This document shows positions 42,320-50,574 of a DNA stretch of 64,000 nucleotides, piece by piece. The translations under genes were made by a program, and so were the position numbers. The notes beneath the pieces were generated by a model that made no database searches, was not told the DNA's origin, and saw only the letters and a program-made list of their open reading frames with translations. The stretch's first letter is position 1, and every line of letters begins with the position of its first letter. The DNA comes from Neobacillus niacini (GTDB lineage Bacteria > Bacillota > Bacilli > Bacillales > Cytobacillaceae). Location: contig NZ_JAUSZN010000001.1 in NCBI RefSeq assembly GCF_030817595.1, positions 5,144,001 through 5,208,000 of the forward strand, read 5' to 3'.

Positions 42320-43558
42320 ATGTTAGGGGACCGAATACGAAAATTGCGAAAGCAGAAAAAGCTGACGCTTGAAGCACTAGCAGGACAAGGACTTACCAAG
42401 GGCATGCTTAGCTTAATCGAGAACAATAAAGCACAGCCCTCTATGGAGAGCCTTGCCTATATTGCTGAGGGATTAGGGGTGGAAGTAACTGATTTATTAG
42501 AGGAAGTCAGTACATTGGAATTAAGAGAAGTTCTTGAAAAAGCAGAAAAGCTGTACAATGAAAAAAAAGATAAAGTCGGTGATAAATACCAACAGCTTTT
42601 AACCCTTATAGATCCCTATATAAGGAACCTTCCACAAGGGTATGAGGCAGCACGGTTGTTAGACATTTATAGTAGGAGTCTATATGAAGAAAAACAATCT
42701 GGCTGGGAGGAGTTATCTAATCAAGCTGCAAGTATATATGACAAAATGAATGTAACAGCAAATCGTGCGCAAATTGCAATATTCCGTTCTATGGTAAAGT
42801 TCATTGAACATGATTATTCCAAAGCATTAGAGATATTACTGAGCGAACGTACGGAAATTGAATCCAATCATGTCTTTATTGACCCCATGACACGGGTTGA
42901 CCTTGACTATACAGAAGCGATTCTTCATTTTGCAGTGGGTGATTTTACTGCGGCAACTCACGTGATGGAAAATGCCTTAATTTTTTCAAAAAAGCATCGA
43001 ATCTTCTATCGCGCTGATGATTTATACAGAATTGGTGCCGGACAGGCTATGATGTTTAGTGATAAAGAAAAGCGAGAGCATTATTTACGTAAGTTAAAGC
43101 AATACGGTGATTTTGCTGAGGATACATTATCCATCCTCGTTCATAATCTGCTCATTGCTATGACTTTAATTGCTGAAAACAAAGAGTACGCCAGGGCGCT
43201 TGAAATCCTTGACCAGTACTTAGGCAACCCCCAAGAAGAAGAAGTGGTGGAGTCGCTTTATAGAATGGAAAAAGGAAAGGCTTTATATGGTCTTGGAAAA
43301 TTTAGGGAAGCGATTCATGAATTTGAAAAAGTAGAGACTCCGACCACTACTCACCATCCATTTGATTTATCACTTTTTTATGTTCGTTATTCATACAAAG
43401 CTTTATGCCATTTTAAACTTGACGAAATGGAAAATGCGCTTCAATCTGCCGAATTGGCAGTGAAGAATTTCGAAAATATCCCATCTTTGCCTTTCAAGGA
43501 ATTTGCGATTGAGACCTACACTGCTATTCTTGCAAAAATAAACCCCGTACAAAACTAA
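42320..43558 (+). CDS. XRE-family regulator with TPR domain (RRNPP-like)
   Basis: 412 residues. N-terminal helix-turn-helix (about residues 3-60, IRKLRKQKKLTLEALAG with GMLSLIENNKAQPSMESL) followed by about 340 residues of tetratricopeptide-like helices. This is the layout of PlcR/NprR/Rgg-type regulators, which often bind secreted peptides, though many relatives sense other ligands. ATG 42320 follows AAGGAG. It probably binds the GTTTAATTTAATTAAAC sites. I see no short peptide gene beside it: after the stop comes a terminator. Confidence 0.85.
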   Translation: MLGDRIRKLRKQKKLTLEALAGQGLTKGMLSLIENNKAQPSMESLAYIAEGLGVEVTDLLEEVSTLELREVLEKAEKLYNEKKDKVGDKYQQLLTLIDPYIRNLPQGYEAARLLDIYSRSLYEEKQSGWEELSNQAASIYDKMNVTANRAQIAIFRSMVKFIEHDYSKALEILLSERTEIESNHVFIDPMTRVDLDYTEAILHFAVGDFTAATHVMENALIFSKKHRIFYRADDLYRIGAGQAMMFSDKEKREHYLRKLKQYGDFAEDTLSILVHNLLIAMTLIAENKEYARALEILDQYLGNPQEEEVVESLYRMEKGKALYGLGKFREAIHEFEKVETPTTTHHPFDLSLFYVRYSYKALCHFKLDEMENALQSAELAVKNFENIPSLPFKEFAIETYTAILAKINPVQN

Positions 43559-43577
43559 GTGTACGGGGTCCTTCTTT
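43543..43577. terminator. Shared terminator, regulator gene and permease gene
   Basis: CCCCGTACA pairs with TGTACGGGG around AAACTAAG, followed by TCCTTCTTTTG. The stem starts inside the regulator's last codons. Confidence 0.75.
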
Positions 43578-43604
43578 TGTTTGAATCTAGCTCCAGATTT
43601 AGTG

Positions 43605-45752
43605 TTAAATTCCACGTTCAAATCCTCGTTTGAACTTAGGTTTTATTTTTCGGTCGAACGTTTTACCCACACCAAATTCGAGAGTACTATTAGACTCATT
43701 TCCAATCACTTTAAAACTATCCTTTGTAACTTGATAGGAAGGAACTTCATGTGTATGTTTAGCTTTTTTCTTTTGAGCTTTTGGAAGTTTATATAACACT
43801 CCGACTTTTACTTGCTGAACTTCCTTCACTCCTTGGATAATCAGCTGCATTGCAAAGATCGCCAGCATGAAAGCCGCTAAAATCCACAAGTACCAGTAGC
43901 GACCTGAAGCAATGGTCGTTCTTCCTAACTCCCCAATTAATCCAGACCATTCATGGGTAATCGACATCGGCGGATCCGCACCCATTGGATCAAAGTCTAG
44001 TTTGGTCCCGCCAAAGAAAAATTTAAAGATCCCTAAATGTATAAAAATTAATAGAACTTGGATAAATTGTGTTCCTAATAAGATCGTTAAACGGGCACCA
44101 ATATGCGGGAAGATGTGCCGCCAGAAGAGATGAAATCTGCTTCCGCCTAAAACGCGCGCACTTGCAATGAATTCATAGTCAAGAACTCGCTTTATCTCTT
44201 TTCCTAGTAGAACACTCGTTAACGGAACGACCAGGATGGTTAAAATGAACATTTCAAGTAAAATCCGTTCGGTAAACGTATAGGTAAATTCATAGCCGAA
44301 GCCGGTAAATGCCGGCATTAAAATCGGCGCTAGCAAGATATATGCCACCAAACTTAATGGCAGGAAATGAATCGAATCGATTAACTTTGCAAGCCATTGC
44401 TGGGTGCGGGGTCCTAAATAAAAGGCATAAATAACACCAAACAAAAGCCCGCCAACTACACGCAATAAGGCGATGAGCAAAGCAAAGATCAGCGTATATT
44501 TCGCGCCAATGACTAATTGGTCAAAAAGGCTGAACCCTAATTTATCGGAACCAAAGAAAAAGGGCTTTGTGGGCGCATGCGGCATTGCACTCAGCAGCTT
44601 TACACCGTCTTCTGAATAATAAAGTCTTACTTGGTCAACATGATTATCAGTTGTGACCGAATAAATAATGCTATAACTGATGGTTACAATGAAAAATAAA
44701 GCTCCAATTGCGAATTTCCAATTTTTCATATGACGACAAAAAGTAAAAAGTGCACTGATAAATGGACGGAATGGCGATATTTTTCTTATGTTAATCGATT
44801 GAAGAGAATAAGAGATGTTTTCATAGAATCTCTTTGCCGCTTCCCCCATATTGCGCATACCCCATTTGCGCCACCAAGAGCTCCGTCTTGTTTCATAAGA
44901 TAATGGCAGGTCTTCTTTAAGCCAAATATCTACTAATTGGAACAGAAAGTAAAAAGGTGTAAAAATAAGACCCAAAGTAACAAAAATGGTTATAGGTTTG
45001 AAGTTATCAAGTAAGTAGAAGGTTAGTCCGTGGACGTTAAAAACACGCTCAATGATAAATTGGCTAGAAAGTGTTCCCCAAATAATAAGCTTGATATGAT
45101 GAAACGAAAGGGGCATGATATTTTTTAAGATATGTCTAATTAAGATATTGAATTTGTCTATCCCTTTGCTTTTTACAAAGGTGACATATACCTTTAAAAA
45201 CTCTTCCTCAATCATAAGGAGAAGGATTTTGAACATGGATACAAGCGGTAAAATCGCCAACGTGACAATCGGAGCAAAGTAGGCCTTTTCGGTAAAGCTG
45301 GCGACCCGAAATAAATCCACTCCAAACGACTTAAAGATCATAATCGATAATACTTGTAATAAGGTAGCGAGTATCAAGTCTGGAACAGATTCCAACACTT
45401 CAAGTAATCTCTTGATGGGACTAAGCACGATTTTAGGTAAAAAGGCCGACCCCAATGCGAGAAGAAGGGCAATACTAAAGCCTGCGAAAAGAGCACCTAA
45501 CAGGAGTTGCATGGAATAAATAAATGCCGGCCCCATAATCTCCATCATTGGAGCACCACCCGTTTGCGACCTTTCGAACTTATAGACCCATGATTCTGGT
45601 TTCATTAAGTCCTTCCCAAACGAGAATAATTGTGCAAAATACCCTGTTGATTCTGGAGTTCCTCTAGTGGAAAAATATTGTGGAAAAATACTCACACAAA
45701 ATATAGATACCATTCCAAGTAGATAGTATGTAAATAATCTAACTAACCTCAA
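43605..45752 (-). CDS. Fused Opp/Dpp-type ABC permease (two permease domains in one chain)
   Basis: About 715 residues. The first half (to about 290) is an OppB-like permease with membrane segments and the loop FVKSKGIDKFNILIRHILKN. The second half (about 330-650) is OppC-like, with the loop ASARVLGGSRFHLFWRHIFP. A basic soluble tail of about 70 residues follows. Normal Opp systems use two separate 300-340-residue permeases. No binding protein or ATPase gene is adjacent. I prefer TTG 45752 (AGGTGGGAG just upstream); ATG 45767 is in frame but has no site. The substrate, presumably peptides or nickel-like chelates, is unknown. Confidence 0.82.
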   Translation of the reverse strand: MRLVRLFTYYLLGMVSIFCVSIFPQYFSTRGTPESTGYFAQLFSFGKDLMKPESWVYKFERSQTGGAPMMEIMGPAFIYSMQLLLGALFAGFSIALLLALGSAFLPKIVLSPIKRLLEVLESVPDLILATLLQVLSIMIFKSFGVDLFRVASFTEKAYFAPIVTLAILPLVSMFKILLLMIEEEFLKVYVTFVKSKGIDKFNILIRHILKNIMPLSFHHIKLIIWGTLSSQFIIERVFNVHGLTFYLLDNFKPITIFVTLGLIFTPFYFLFQLVDIWLKEDLPLSYETRRSSWWRKWGMRNMGEAAKRFYENISYSLQSINIRKISPFRPFISALFTFCRHMKNWKFAIGALFFIVTISYSIIYSVTTDNHVDQVRLYYSEDGVKLLSAMPHAPTKPFFFGSDKLGFSLFDQLVIGAKYTLIFALLIALLRVVGGLLFGVIYAFYLGPRTQQWLAKLIDSIHFLPLSLVAYILLAPILMPAFTGFGYEFTYTFTERILLEMFILTILVVPLTSVLLGKEIKRVLDYEFIASARVLGGSRFHLFWRHIFPHIGARLTILLGTQFIQVLLIFIHLGIFKFFFGGTKLDFDPMGADPPMSITHEWSGLIGELGRTTIASGRYWYLWILAAFMLAIFAMQLIIQGVKEVQQVKVGVLYKLPKAQKKKAKHTHEVPSYQVTKDSFKVIGNESNSTLEFGVGKTFDRKIKPKFKRGFERGI

Positions 45753-45890
45753 AATCTCCCACCTCATTTCTCATTGAAAGTCATTACATTTGTATAATAG
45801 AAGTAGTTTCCCGCAAAAAAATTATATTCTAAATATTCCCCCTTTTCAACCTAGTTAAAAGATAAGAAAGCAACTATGAACTTAGGTTAC

Positions 45891-46134
45891 TGTCTAGCTC
45901 CAGCGCCTAGGGGCTCGGGGTCATAAGCGTGTCTAGTTTCGGCTCCTTGGGACTCGAGTCATAATCCGCCCCCTGAAGAAGGCAAAAAGCGCCTTCTTGC
46001 AGTGGTCGTCTTATGCCTTCGTCCCAGGGCAGTCGCCTCCACATTTCTGACAATCCGTCAAGAAGGTTAAAGTACAACCTTCTCGCCGGCTCGTCTTATG
46101 CCTGTCGCCCCTGGCAAGGCGCTTCAGCTTTTCG
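45891..46134. repeat. GC-rich dispersed repeat, composite
   Basis: It begins TGTCTAGCTCCAGCGCCTAG and ends AAGGCGCTTCAGCTTTTCG. Both ends recur at 50310-50430. Internally it holds hairpins (GAAGGC-aaaaagc-GCCTTC; AGAAGGTT-aaagtac-AACCTTCT) and seems to be two merged copies. Such elements are widespread between genes in Bacillaceae. It occupies most of the 480-base gap before galE; a short frame inside it is not a gene. Confidence 0.7.
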
Positions 46135-46251
46135 AGTTTCCAATATTTACAACATTCAAGTTTTGGACGTAATGGGGGTTGGATTTGTTACAATGATTTT
46201 GTGATAAAATGAAACTTATAAGAAAAATTTTTTGTATAAGGGGAAATGACA

Positions 46252-47223
46252 ATGATTCTCGTTGTTGGCGGTGCTGGTTATATCGGCAGTCATCTTGTTA
46301 AGGAATTAGTGGAAAAGGAAGAGGTAATCGTATTAGATAACCTGTCTACAGGTCATCGTGAAGCGATCGATACAAGAGCCATTTTTGTACAGGGCGATCT
46401 CGGAAATGAAGAAGACCTGCAAATGATTTTCTCTAGTTATCCCATTAAGGCTGTTATGCATTTTGCTGCTTTTAGCCTAGTAGGAGAGTCTGTGGTTGAT
46501 CCTCTTAAATATTATGAAAATAATGTCGCAGCTACGTTAACTCTTCTAAAAGTAATGATGAAAAACAATATTAAGAACTTTATTTTCTCTTCTACTGCGG
46601 CTACATATGGTATCCCAAATGTTGAGATTATTAATGAACAAACCGTCACAGCTCCTATCAATCCTTATGGCCATTCTAAATTAATGATAGAGCAAATGCT
46701 TTCTGATTTTTCGAAAGCATATGGATTGAACTATGTAATTCTACGGTATTTTAATGCGGCTGGGGCACATGAATCTTCTAAAATTGGTGAAAGTCATGAC
46801 CCAGAAACGCATTTAATTCCGATCATTCTTCAGCAGCTTTTAGGTCAACGTGAAAAAGTGGCTGTTTTCGGCTCTGATTATGACACAGCTGACGGTACAT
46901 GTATTCGTGATTACATTCATGTTACTGATTTAGCAAGCGCCCATATCCTTGCATTAGAGGCTTTAATAAGTGGGAAGAAAAGTGCAGAGATTTATAATTT
47001 AGGAAATGGTCTTGGCTATTCGGTAAAAGAGGTTATAGAGACGTGTGAAAGAGTAACCGGGGTAAAAGCAAATGTTGAAATGGCTGATCGTCGTGCTGGA
47101 GATCCAGCAAGACTTGTAGCGTCTTCACAAAAGATTTACAATGAATTAGGCTGGAATGCAGAGCGGAATTTGGAACAGATTATTGCAGATGCTTGGAAAT
47201 GGCATAACAATCAGCAGTATTAA
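46252..47223 (+). CDS. galE: UDP-glucose 4-epimerase
   Basis: 323 residues. NAD-binding GGAGYIGSHL, catalytic Ser/Thr region FSSTAATYG and YGHSK (Tyr-x3-Lys), and RYFNAAGAHESSKIGE in the substrate domain. It interconverts UDP-glucose and UDP-galactose. ATG 46252 is chosen because AAGGGG lies eight bases upstream; ATG 46246 is only two bases from it. Monocistronic. It may serve galactose use from the beta-galactosidase or supply UDP-galactose for surface glycans. Confidence 0.95.
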   Translation: MILVVGGAGYIGSHLVKELVEKEEVIVLDNLSTGHREAIDTRAIFVQGDLGNEEDLQMIFSSYPIKAVMHFAAFSLVGESVVDPLKYYENNVAATLTLLKVMMKNNIKNFIFSSTAATYGIPNVEIINEQTVTAPINPYGHSKLMIEQMLSDFSKAYGLNYVILRYFNAAGAHESSKIGESHDPETHLIPIILQQLLGQREKVAVFGSDYDTADGTCIRDYIHVTDLASAHILALEALISGKKSAEIYNLGNGLGYSVKEVIETCERVTGVKANVEMADRRAGDPARLVASSQKIYNELGWNAERNLEQIIADAWKWHNNQQY

Positions 47224-47229
47224 ACAACA

Positions 47230-47262
47230 AACCCTTGTCCGTCTCCGGGCAAGGGTATTTTT
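47230..47262. terminator. Terminator between galE and a short minus-strand gene
   Basis: ACCCTTGTCC pairs with GGGCAAGGGT around GTCTCC, followed by ATTTTTT. Confidence 0.85.
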
Positions 47263-47270
47263 TATATAGC

Positions 47271-47384
47271 CTAAAATATAAAATGAATGATTAATTTTAT
47301 CCAACCGAAAAACGCAATCCATAGCGGTACACTTAATGAAGTGCCCCATACTAGCCCATAAGCGAAATTACCCTGCTCGTCCAT
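47271..47384 (-). CDS. 37-residue hydrophobic peptide, unknown function
   Basis: A short frame beginning MDEQGNFAYGLVWGTSL and continuing as one predicted membrane helix (PLWIAFFGWIKLIIHFIF). GGGAGTGG lies at the right distance before the ATG, and the gene ends against the galE terminator. The acidic head plus single helix resembles the many small membrane proteins of Bacillaceae, but I do not recognise a specific family. Confidence 0.5.
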   Translation of the reverse strand: MDEQGNFAYGLVWGTSLSVPLWIAFFGWIKLIIHFIF

Positions 47385-47844
47385 AAAATCCACTCCCTAG
47401 TAGTAGTTGTAGATTAATATTTCTGTTTGCCGATTGTTATACTGATTATAATGTAAAACGCTTACACTCACAATGATACAAATGATTTATTTCACAGTGC
47501 TTAACTTGAAAAATAGAGACAAAAGCACTAAACACGTTTCGATAATTAACTTTATCAAAAAGGGAATAGGAAAAATCGAAAAGCTTGTCACAGTATCTGC
47601 TTTTGTTTTCGACTGGTTTCTATCAAACTAACCTGCTTTTTTTCGACAGGTTATTTTCTAGGAAATTAATATATACTTTTCTTTAAATGAGATTGAGCAC
47701 TTTTAATCAAACGTCTGATTAGTAATAGAAGGTGAAAAAAATGTCTGAGTTTGTTGATATCTATCACAGCTATATGCGGGAATATGGTATATCGTCTCAT
47801 TAAGTAGATGTTTGATTCTCCGGAACGTAGAAAGGAGATTTCTC
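47385..47844. other. Gap between small membrane protein gene and PAS gene
   Basis: About 460 AT-rich bases. Contents: a weak cre-like core (47453-47466), a six-bp hairpin with T runs (AACCTG/CAGGTT, 47630-47652), and a 20-codon frame at 47741-47803 behind AGAAGGTG. The short frame starts MSEFVDIYHSYMREYG and stops before the PAS gene. It may be an upstream peptide or the remnant of a lost N-terminus. No clear promoter found. Confidence 0.3.
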
Positions 47845-48258
47845 TTGAGATATGAGATCAAAAATTCAGATTTAAGTTCCTTCGTTGAAAGTTGTAAACC
47901 CTTACTTTTGGGTATGCCATATCCATGTTACGTAATGGATTTGGAGGGCAGTATTGTTTTTTCGAATGAAGCCGTTCAAGGATTAACAGGATGTGAAAGA
48001 CATCCTGATTATCAATGGAATTTTGTCTCGTTTTTAGAAGAAGAAGAGATTGATAAGACGATTGAGCATATTAATACTGTCCTCAAAGGAGAAAGGAAGA
48101 GTATTCAAACAAAGATTAGAAATCGGAACGGTCATGTAATAGATGTAAATATCCTTTCTATTCCCGTTAAAGTAGATGGTGTAATTCTAGGTATTTGCGG
48201 CTATATTACCAGCACAGCAAATGAAAAGAATCTTTCACCTTCCACTACTCGGAACTAG
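47845..48258 (+). CDS. PAS-domain fragment, N-terminal part of an interrupted cyclase/phosphodiesterase
   Basis: 137 residues from TTG 47845 (AGAAAGGAG upstream; a TTG at 47812 is also in frame). It is a PAS sensor domain (PCYVMDLEGSIVFSNEAV, then TKIRNRNGHVIDVNILSIPV). It ends at TAG 48256-48258. The frame then continues without another stop into the GGDEF-EAL gene, so the two were very probably one PAS-GGDEF-EAL protein. Whether the fragment still works alone, or the stop is read through, cannot be told from sequence. Confidence 0.7.
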   Translation: MRYEIKNSDLSSFVESCKPLLLGMPYPCYVMDLEGSIVFSNEAVQGLTGCERHPDYQWNFVSFLEEEEIDKTIEHINTVLKGERKSIQTKIRNRNGHVIDVNILSIPVKVDGVILGICGYITSTANEKNLSPSTTRN

Positions 48259-48300
48259 GATACTATTTTTACGGGTATTAAGAGGATTGATCGAATCGTT

Positions 48301-49650
48301 GTGGATAGTACGAAAAGGAAAAAGGCAGAGGAAAAATTAACGTTTTTAGCTTTTCATGATTCTTTGACAGGTTTGCCAAACCGAAGGAAATTGGACCATG
48401 AGCTTCATAAAACGTTAAATGAAGCAAAGGAAAGGAAAATGAAGGTCGGGGTACTATTCCTGGATCTCGATCGATTTAAATATATCAATGATTCTCTTGG
48501 TCACAAAATGGGAGATAAAGTTTTACAGGTTATTGCAGAACGGTTGAAGGGCAGTTTGGTAAGGGAGGATACAATATCACGTCAAGGCGGGGACGAGTTT
48601 GTTATCTTGCTAAATAACGTGAACACAAAGGAGGACCTTCATGAAGCGGCAGCCAGAATTAATAGGATAATTGCAGAGCCAATCGGACTCCTTGGTCATG
48701 AATATGTACTAAATGCCAGTATTGGAATGAGTATTTTTCCTGATCATGGGTATGAGGCAGAAGGATTAATTCAGAAGGCAGACCAAGCGATGTACCTTGC
48801 AAAGGAAAGCGGAGTAGGAATACAATCCTATGAATTAGGAATGGCGAAAAGTCTATCACGGAAACTCCTGCTAGAGCAATACCTTCATAAAGCCATAGAA
48901 AACAATGAATTATATCTGGTGTATCAACCAATCGTTGATGTGTATGGAAAACAGGTGATCGGGGTAGAAGCACTTCTGCGTTGGCAGCACCCCGTTTTAG
49001 GGGCGATACCACCCGGAGAATTTATCCAAATTGCCGAAGAGTCAGATTTAATCATAAAATTAAGCAATTGGGTATTGGAGACTGCCTGTAGACAACGTAA
49101 AATATGGACAGATATGAACTTGCCGCCATTCTATGTCTCTATTAATGTACCTGCGAGGCAAATTAATTTGGAATCTTTTCTTGAAAGTGTTAAGGATACT
49201 TTAGCACGCCATCAGTTACCTGCTAATCTGTTAAAAATTGAAATCACAGAAAGAACAGCGATGACCAATGTCCAGCAAACATTGCACACGATAAAAGAAT
49301 TACAGGATAAAGGAGTCGACATCATTCTTGATGATTTTGGGGTTGGTTACTCGTCCATTAGTTATCTCGTTCAATATCCATTTAATACGATAAAAATTGA
49401 TAAATCCTTTATTGAAGGGCTAGAGAATAAAAATCAGCGTTCTGTCTGTCGAACATTAGTGGCAATGGGAAGAAACCTTGGAATGAATGTGGTAGCCGAG
49501 GGAGTTGAAGATTTAGAGCAATATCAATTTTTATGCAGCATTGGCTGCCATAACATGCAGGGATATTATTTTAGCAGACCAACTAGTGTGGAAATGGTCG
49601 AAACGTTCTTTACTCCTGAACAGAAGGGCTTAAAAGGAAAATTCAAATAA
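48301..49650 (+). CDS. GGDEF-EAL c-di-GMP cyclase/phosphodiesterase
   Basis: 449 residues counted from GTG 48301. The GGDEF domain has an intact active site (RQGGDEFVILL). The EAL domain has EALLRW, the metal-binding acidic residues and DDFGVGYSS, so both activities look possible. It makes and/or breaks cyclic di-GMP. The coiled segment KRKKAEEKL that normally joins PAS to GGDEF is present. The GTG has only a weak, distant AAGAGG site, and the frame is open upstream for 14 codons to the amber stop ending the PAS part. Independent translation is therefore doubtful. A terminator follows. Confidence 0.88.
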   Translation: MDSTKRKKAEEKLTFLAFHDSLTGLPNRRKLDHELHKTLNEAKERKMKVGVLFLDLDRFKYINDSLGHKMGDKVLQVIAERLKGSLVREDTISRQGGDEFVILLNNVNTKEDLHEAAARINRIIAEPIGLLGHEYVLNASIGMSIFPDHGYEAEGLIQKADQAMYLAKESGVGIQSYELGMAKSLSRKLLLEQYLHKAIENNELYLVYQPIVDVYGKQVIGVEALLRWQHPVLGAIPPGEFIQIAEESDLIIKLSNWVLETACRQRKIWTDMNLPPFYVSINVPARQINLESFLESVKDTLARHQLPANLLKIEITERTAMTNVQQTLHTIKELQDKGVDIILDDFGVGYSSISYLVQYPFNTIKIDKSFIEGLENKNQRSVCRTLVAMGRNLGMNVVAEGVEDLEQYQFLCSIGCHNMQGYYFSRPTSVEMVETFFTPEQKGLKGKFK

Positions 49651-49680
49651 GGCCGGAGAACGTATTGACTCCGGCCCTTA
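49651..49680. terminator. Shared terminator, GGDEF-EAL gene and GNAT gene
   Basis: GGCCGGAG pairs with CTCCGGCC around a ten-base loop, flanked by AA on the left and CTTACC on the right. The T tract is poor. Confidence 0.5.
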
Positions 49681-49684
49681 CCTA

Positions 49685-50158
49685 TTAATAATGCTTAACC
49701 ATCGTAATGAATTCAGTTGTTCCTCTATTAAACTCCACTTTTTTAACAAATCCAAGTTTGGTATAAAGATGAATGGCTCTTTGATTAAACTTTGCTACTG
49801 TCAATCTGAATGAATCCAACTGATAGGTTTCTTGAATATACGAAAGGATAAACGTGAAGAATGGTATTCCAAACCCCTGTCCGGTAATGGCAGGATTCAT
49901 GCCATTACCGATATCTTTCATATCCTCATTGTAGGCGCCAACTGTAGAACCGAATGGGACTTGGGCTGCGCTTCCAATACAAAAGAACCCAACGAGTTCA
50001 TCGTTTTGATTTAAAACGGCATAATAGGGGTTCTCTAGTAATTCGTTAAGAGATTCAGAGGTTTCTTCATTGTTATAAAAATCATAGGGTGGTTCGTATC
50101 TCCAATTAAGTATTTGTTTGGCATATTCCTCCGTCAGATTCCTTACAAATAACTGCAT
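49685..50158 (-). CDS. GNAT family N-acetyltransferase
   Basis: 157 residues. The acetyl-CoA-binding motif A region reads MNPAITGQGFGIPFFTFIL and motif B contains NQRAIHLYTKLGFVK, both typical of GNAT enzymes. It transfers an acetyl group to an amine on a small molecule or protein; the acceptor is unknown. AAGGGAG precedes ATG 50158. Monocistronic. Confidence 0.88.
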   Translation of the reverse strand: MQLFVRNLTEEYAKQILNWRYEPPYDFYNNEETSESLNELLENPYYAVLNQNDELVGFFCIGSAAQVPFGSTVGAYNEDMKDIGNGMNPAITGQGFGIPFFTFILSYIQETYQLDSFRLTVAKFNQRAIHLYTKLGFVKKVEFNRGTTEFITMVKHY

Positions 50159-50179
50159 TTATCTAACTCCCTTTTATCT

Positions 50180-50549
50180 ATAGGCTGTGTTACATGGGCC
50201 TGTTGATTTGCGCTCCACTAAGGAAAGCTTCTTTGAATAATCACCGCAGTGACAGGCGATCTTTGCCTTTCACGAGGCACTTCGCTTTCCGCAGGCGTTG
50301 CGGTGAGCCTGTCTAGCTATAGCGCCTAGCCCCTCGAGTCGCTTCGGTCCTGACGATGAAGTCAAAGAGCGACTTCAAAGCCAGGCCCTCCAGCGCTTGT
50401 CGGGGCTGGACAAGGCGCTTCCGCTTTTCCTTCTCCTCGGCGCTTGCGCCTGTGGGGTCTCACCTGCTCCGTACTCCTGCAGGAGTCTTCGTGCCTTCCG
50501 CGCAAATCAACAGGGTGCAAAATCTACAATTAGCTGTAACACAGCCTAT
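50180..50549. mobile_element. MITE-like element with 15-bp terminal inverted repeats
   Basis: ATAGGCTGTGTTACA (50180-50194) is matched by TGTAACACAGCCTAT (50535-50549). A second inner pair, CCTGTTGATTTGCGC (50199-50213) and GCGCAAATCAACAGG (50500-50514), extends the inverted ends. The 370-bp body has no plausible gene, is much more GC-rich than its surroundings and contains a dispersed repeat (50310-50430). It fits a non-autonomous, IS-derived element. I see no clear target-site duplication. Confidence 0.65.
50310..50430. repeat. Second copy of the GC-rich dispersed repeat, nested in the element
   Basis: It runs from TGTCTAGCTATAGCGCCTAG to CAAGGCGCTTCCGCTTTTC, matching the ends of 45891-46134. 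The body carries hairpin-forming GAGTCGCTTC / GAAGTC..GAGCGACTTC segments. Confidence 0.65.
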
Positions 50550-50574
50550 CAATTAAAGAAAACACTGAGATTAC

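Noticed and set aside
46013..46204. 63-codon plus-strand frame before galE
   Set aside because: It lies within the dispersed repeat, has no ribosome binding site and its composition follows the repeat.
47741..47803. 20-codon frame upstream of the PAS gene
   Set aside because: It has a fair ribosome binding site but is too short to support as a gene; recorded only as part of the gap description.
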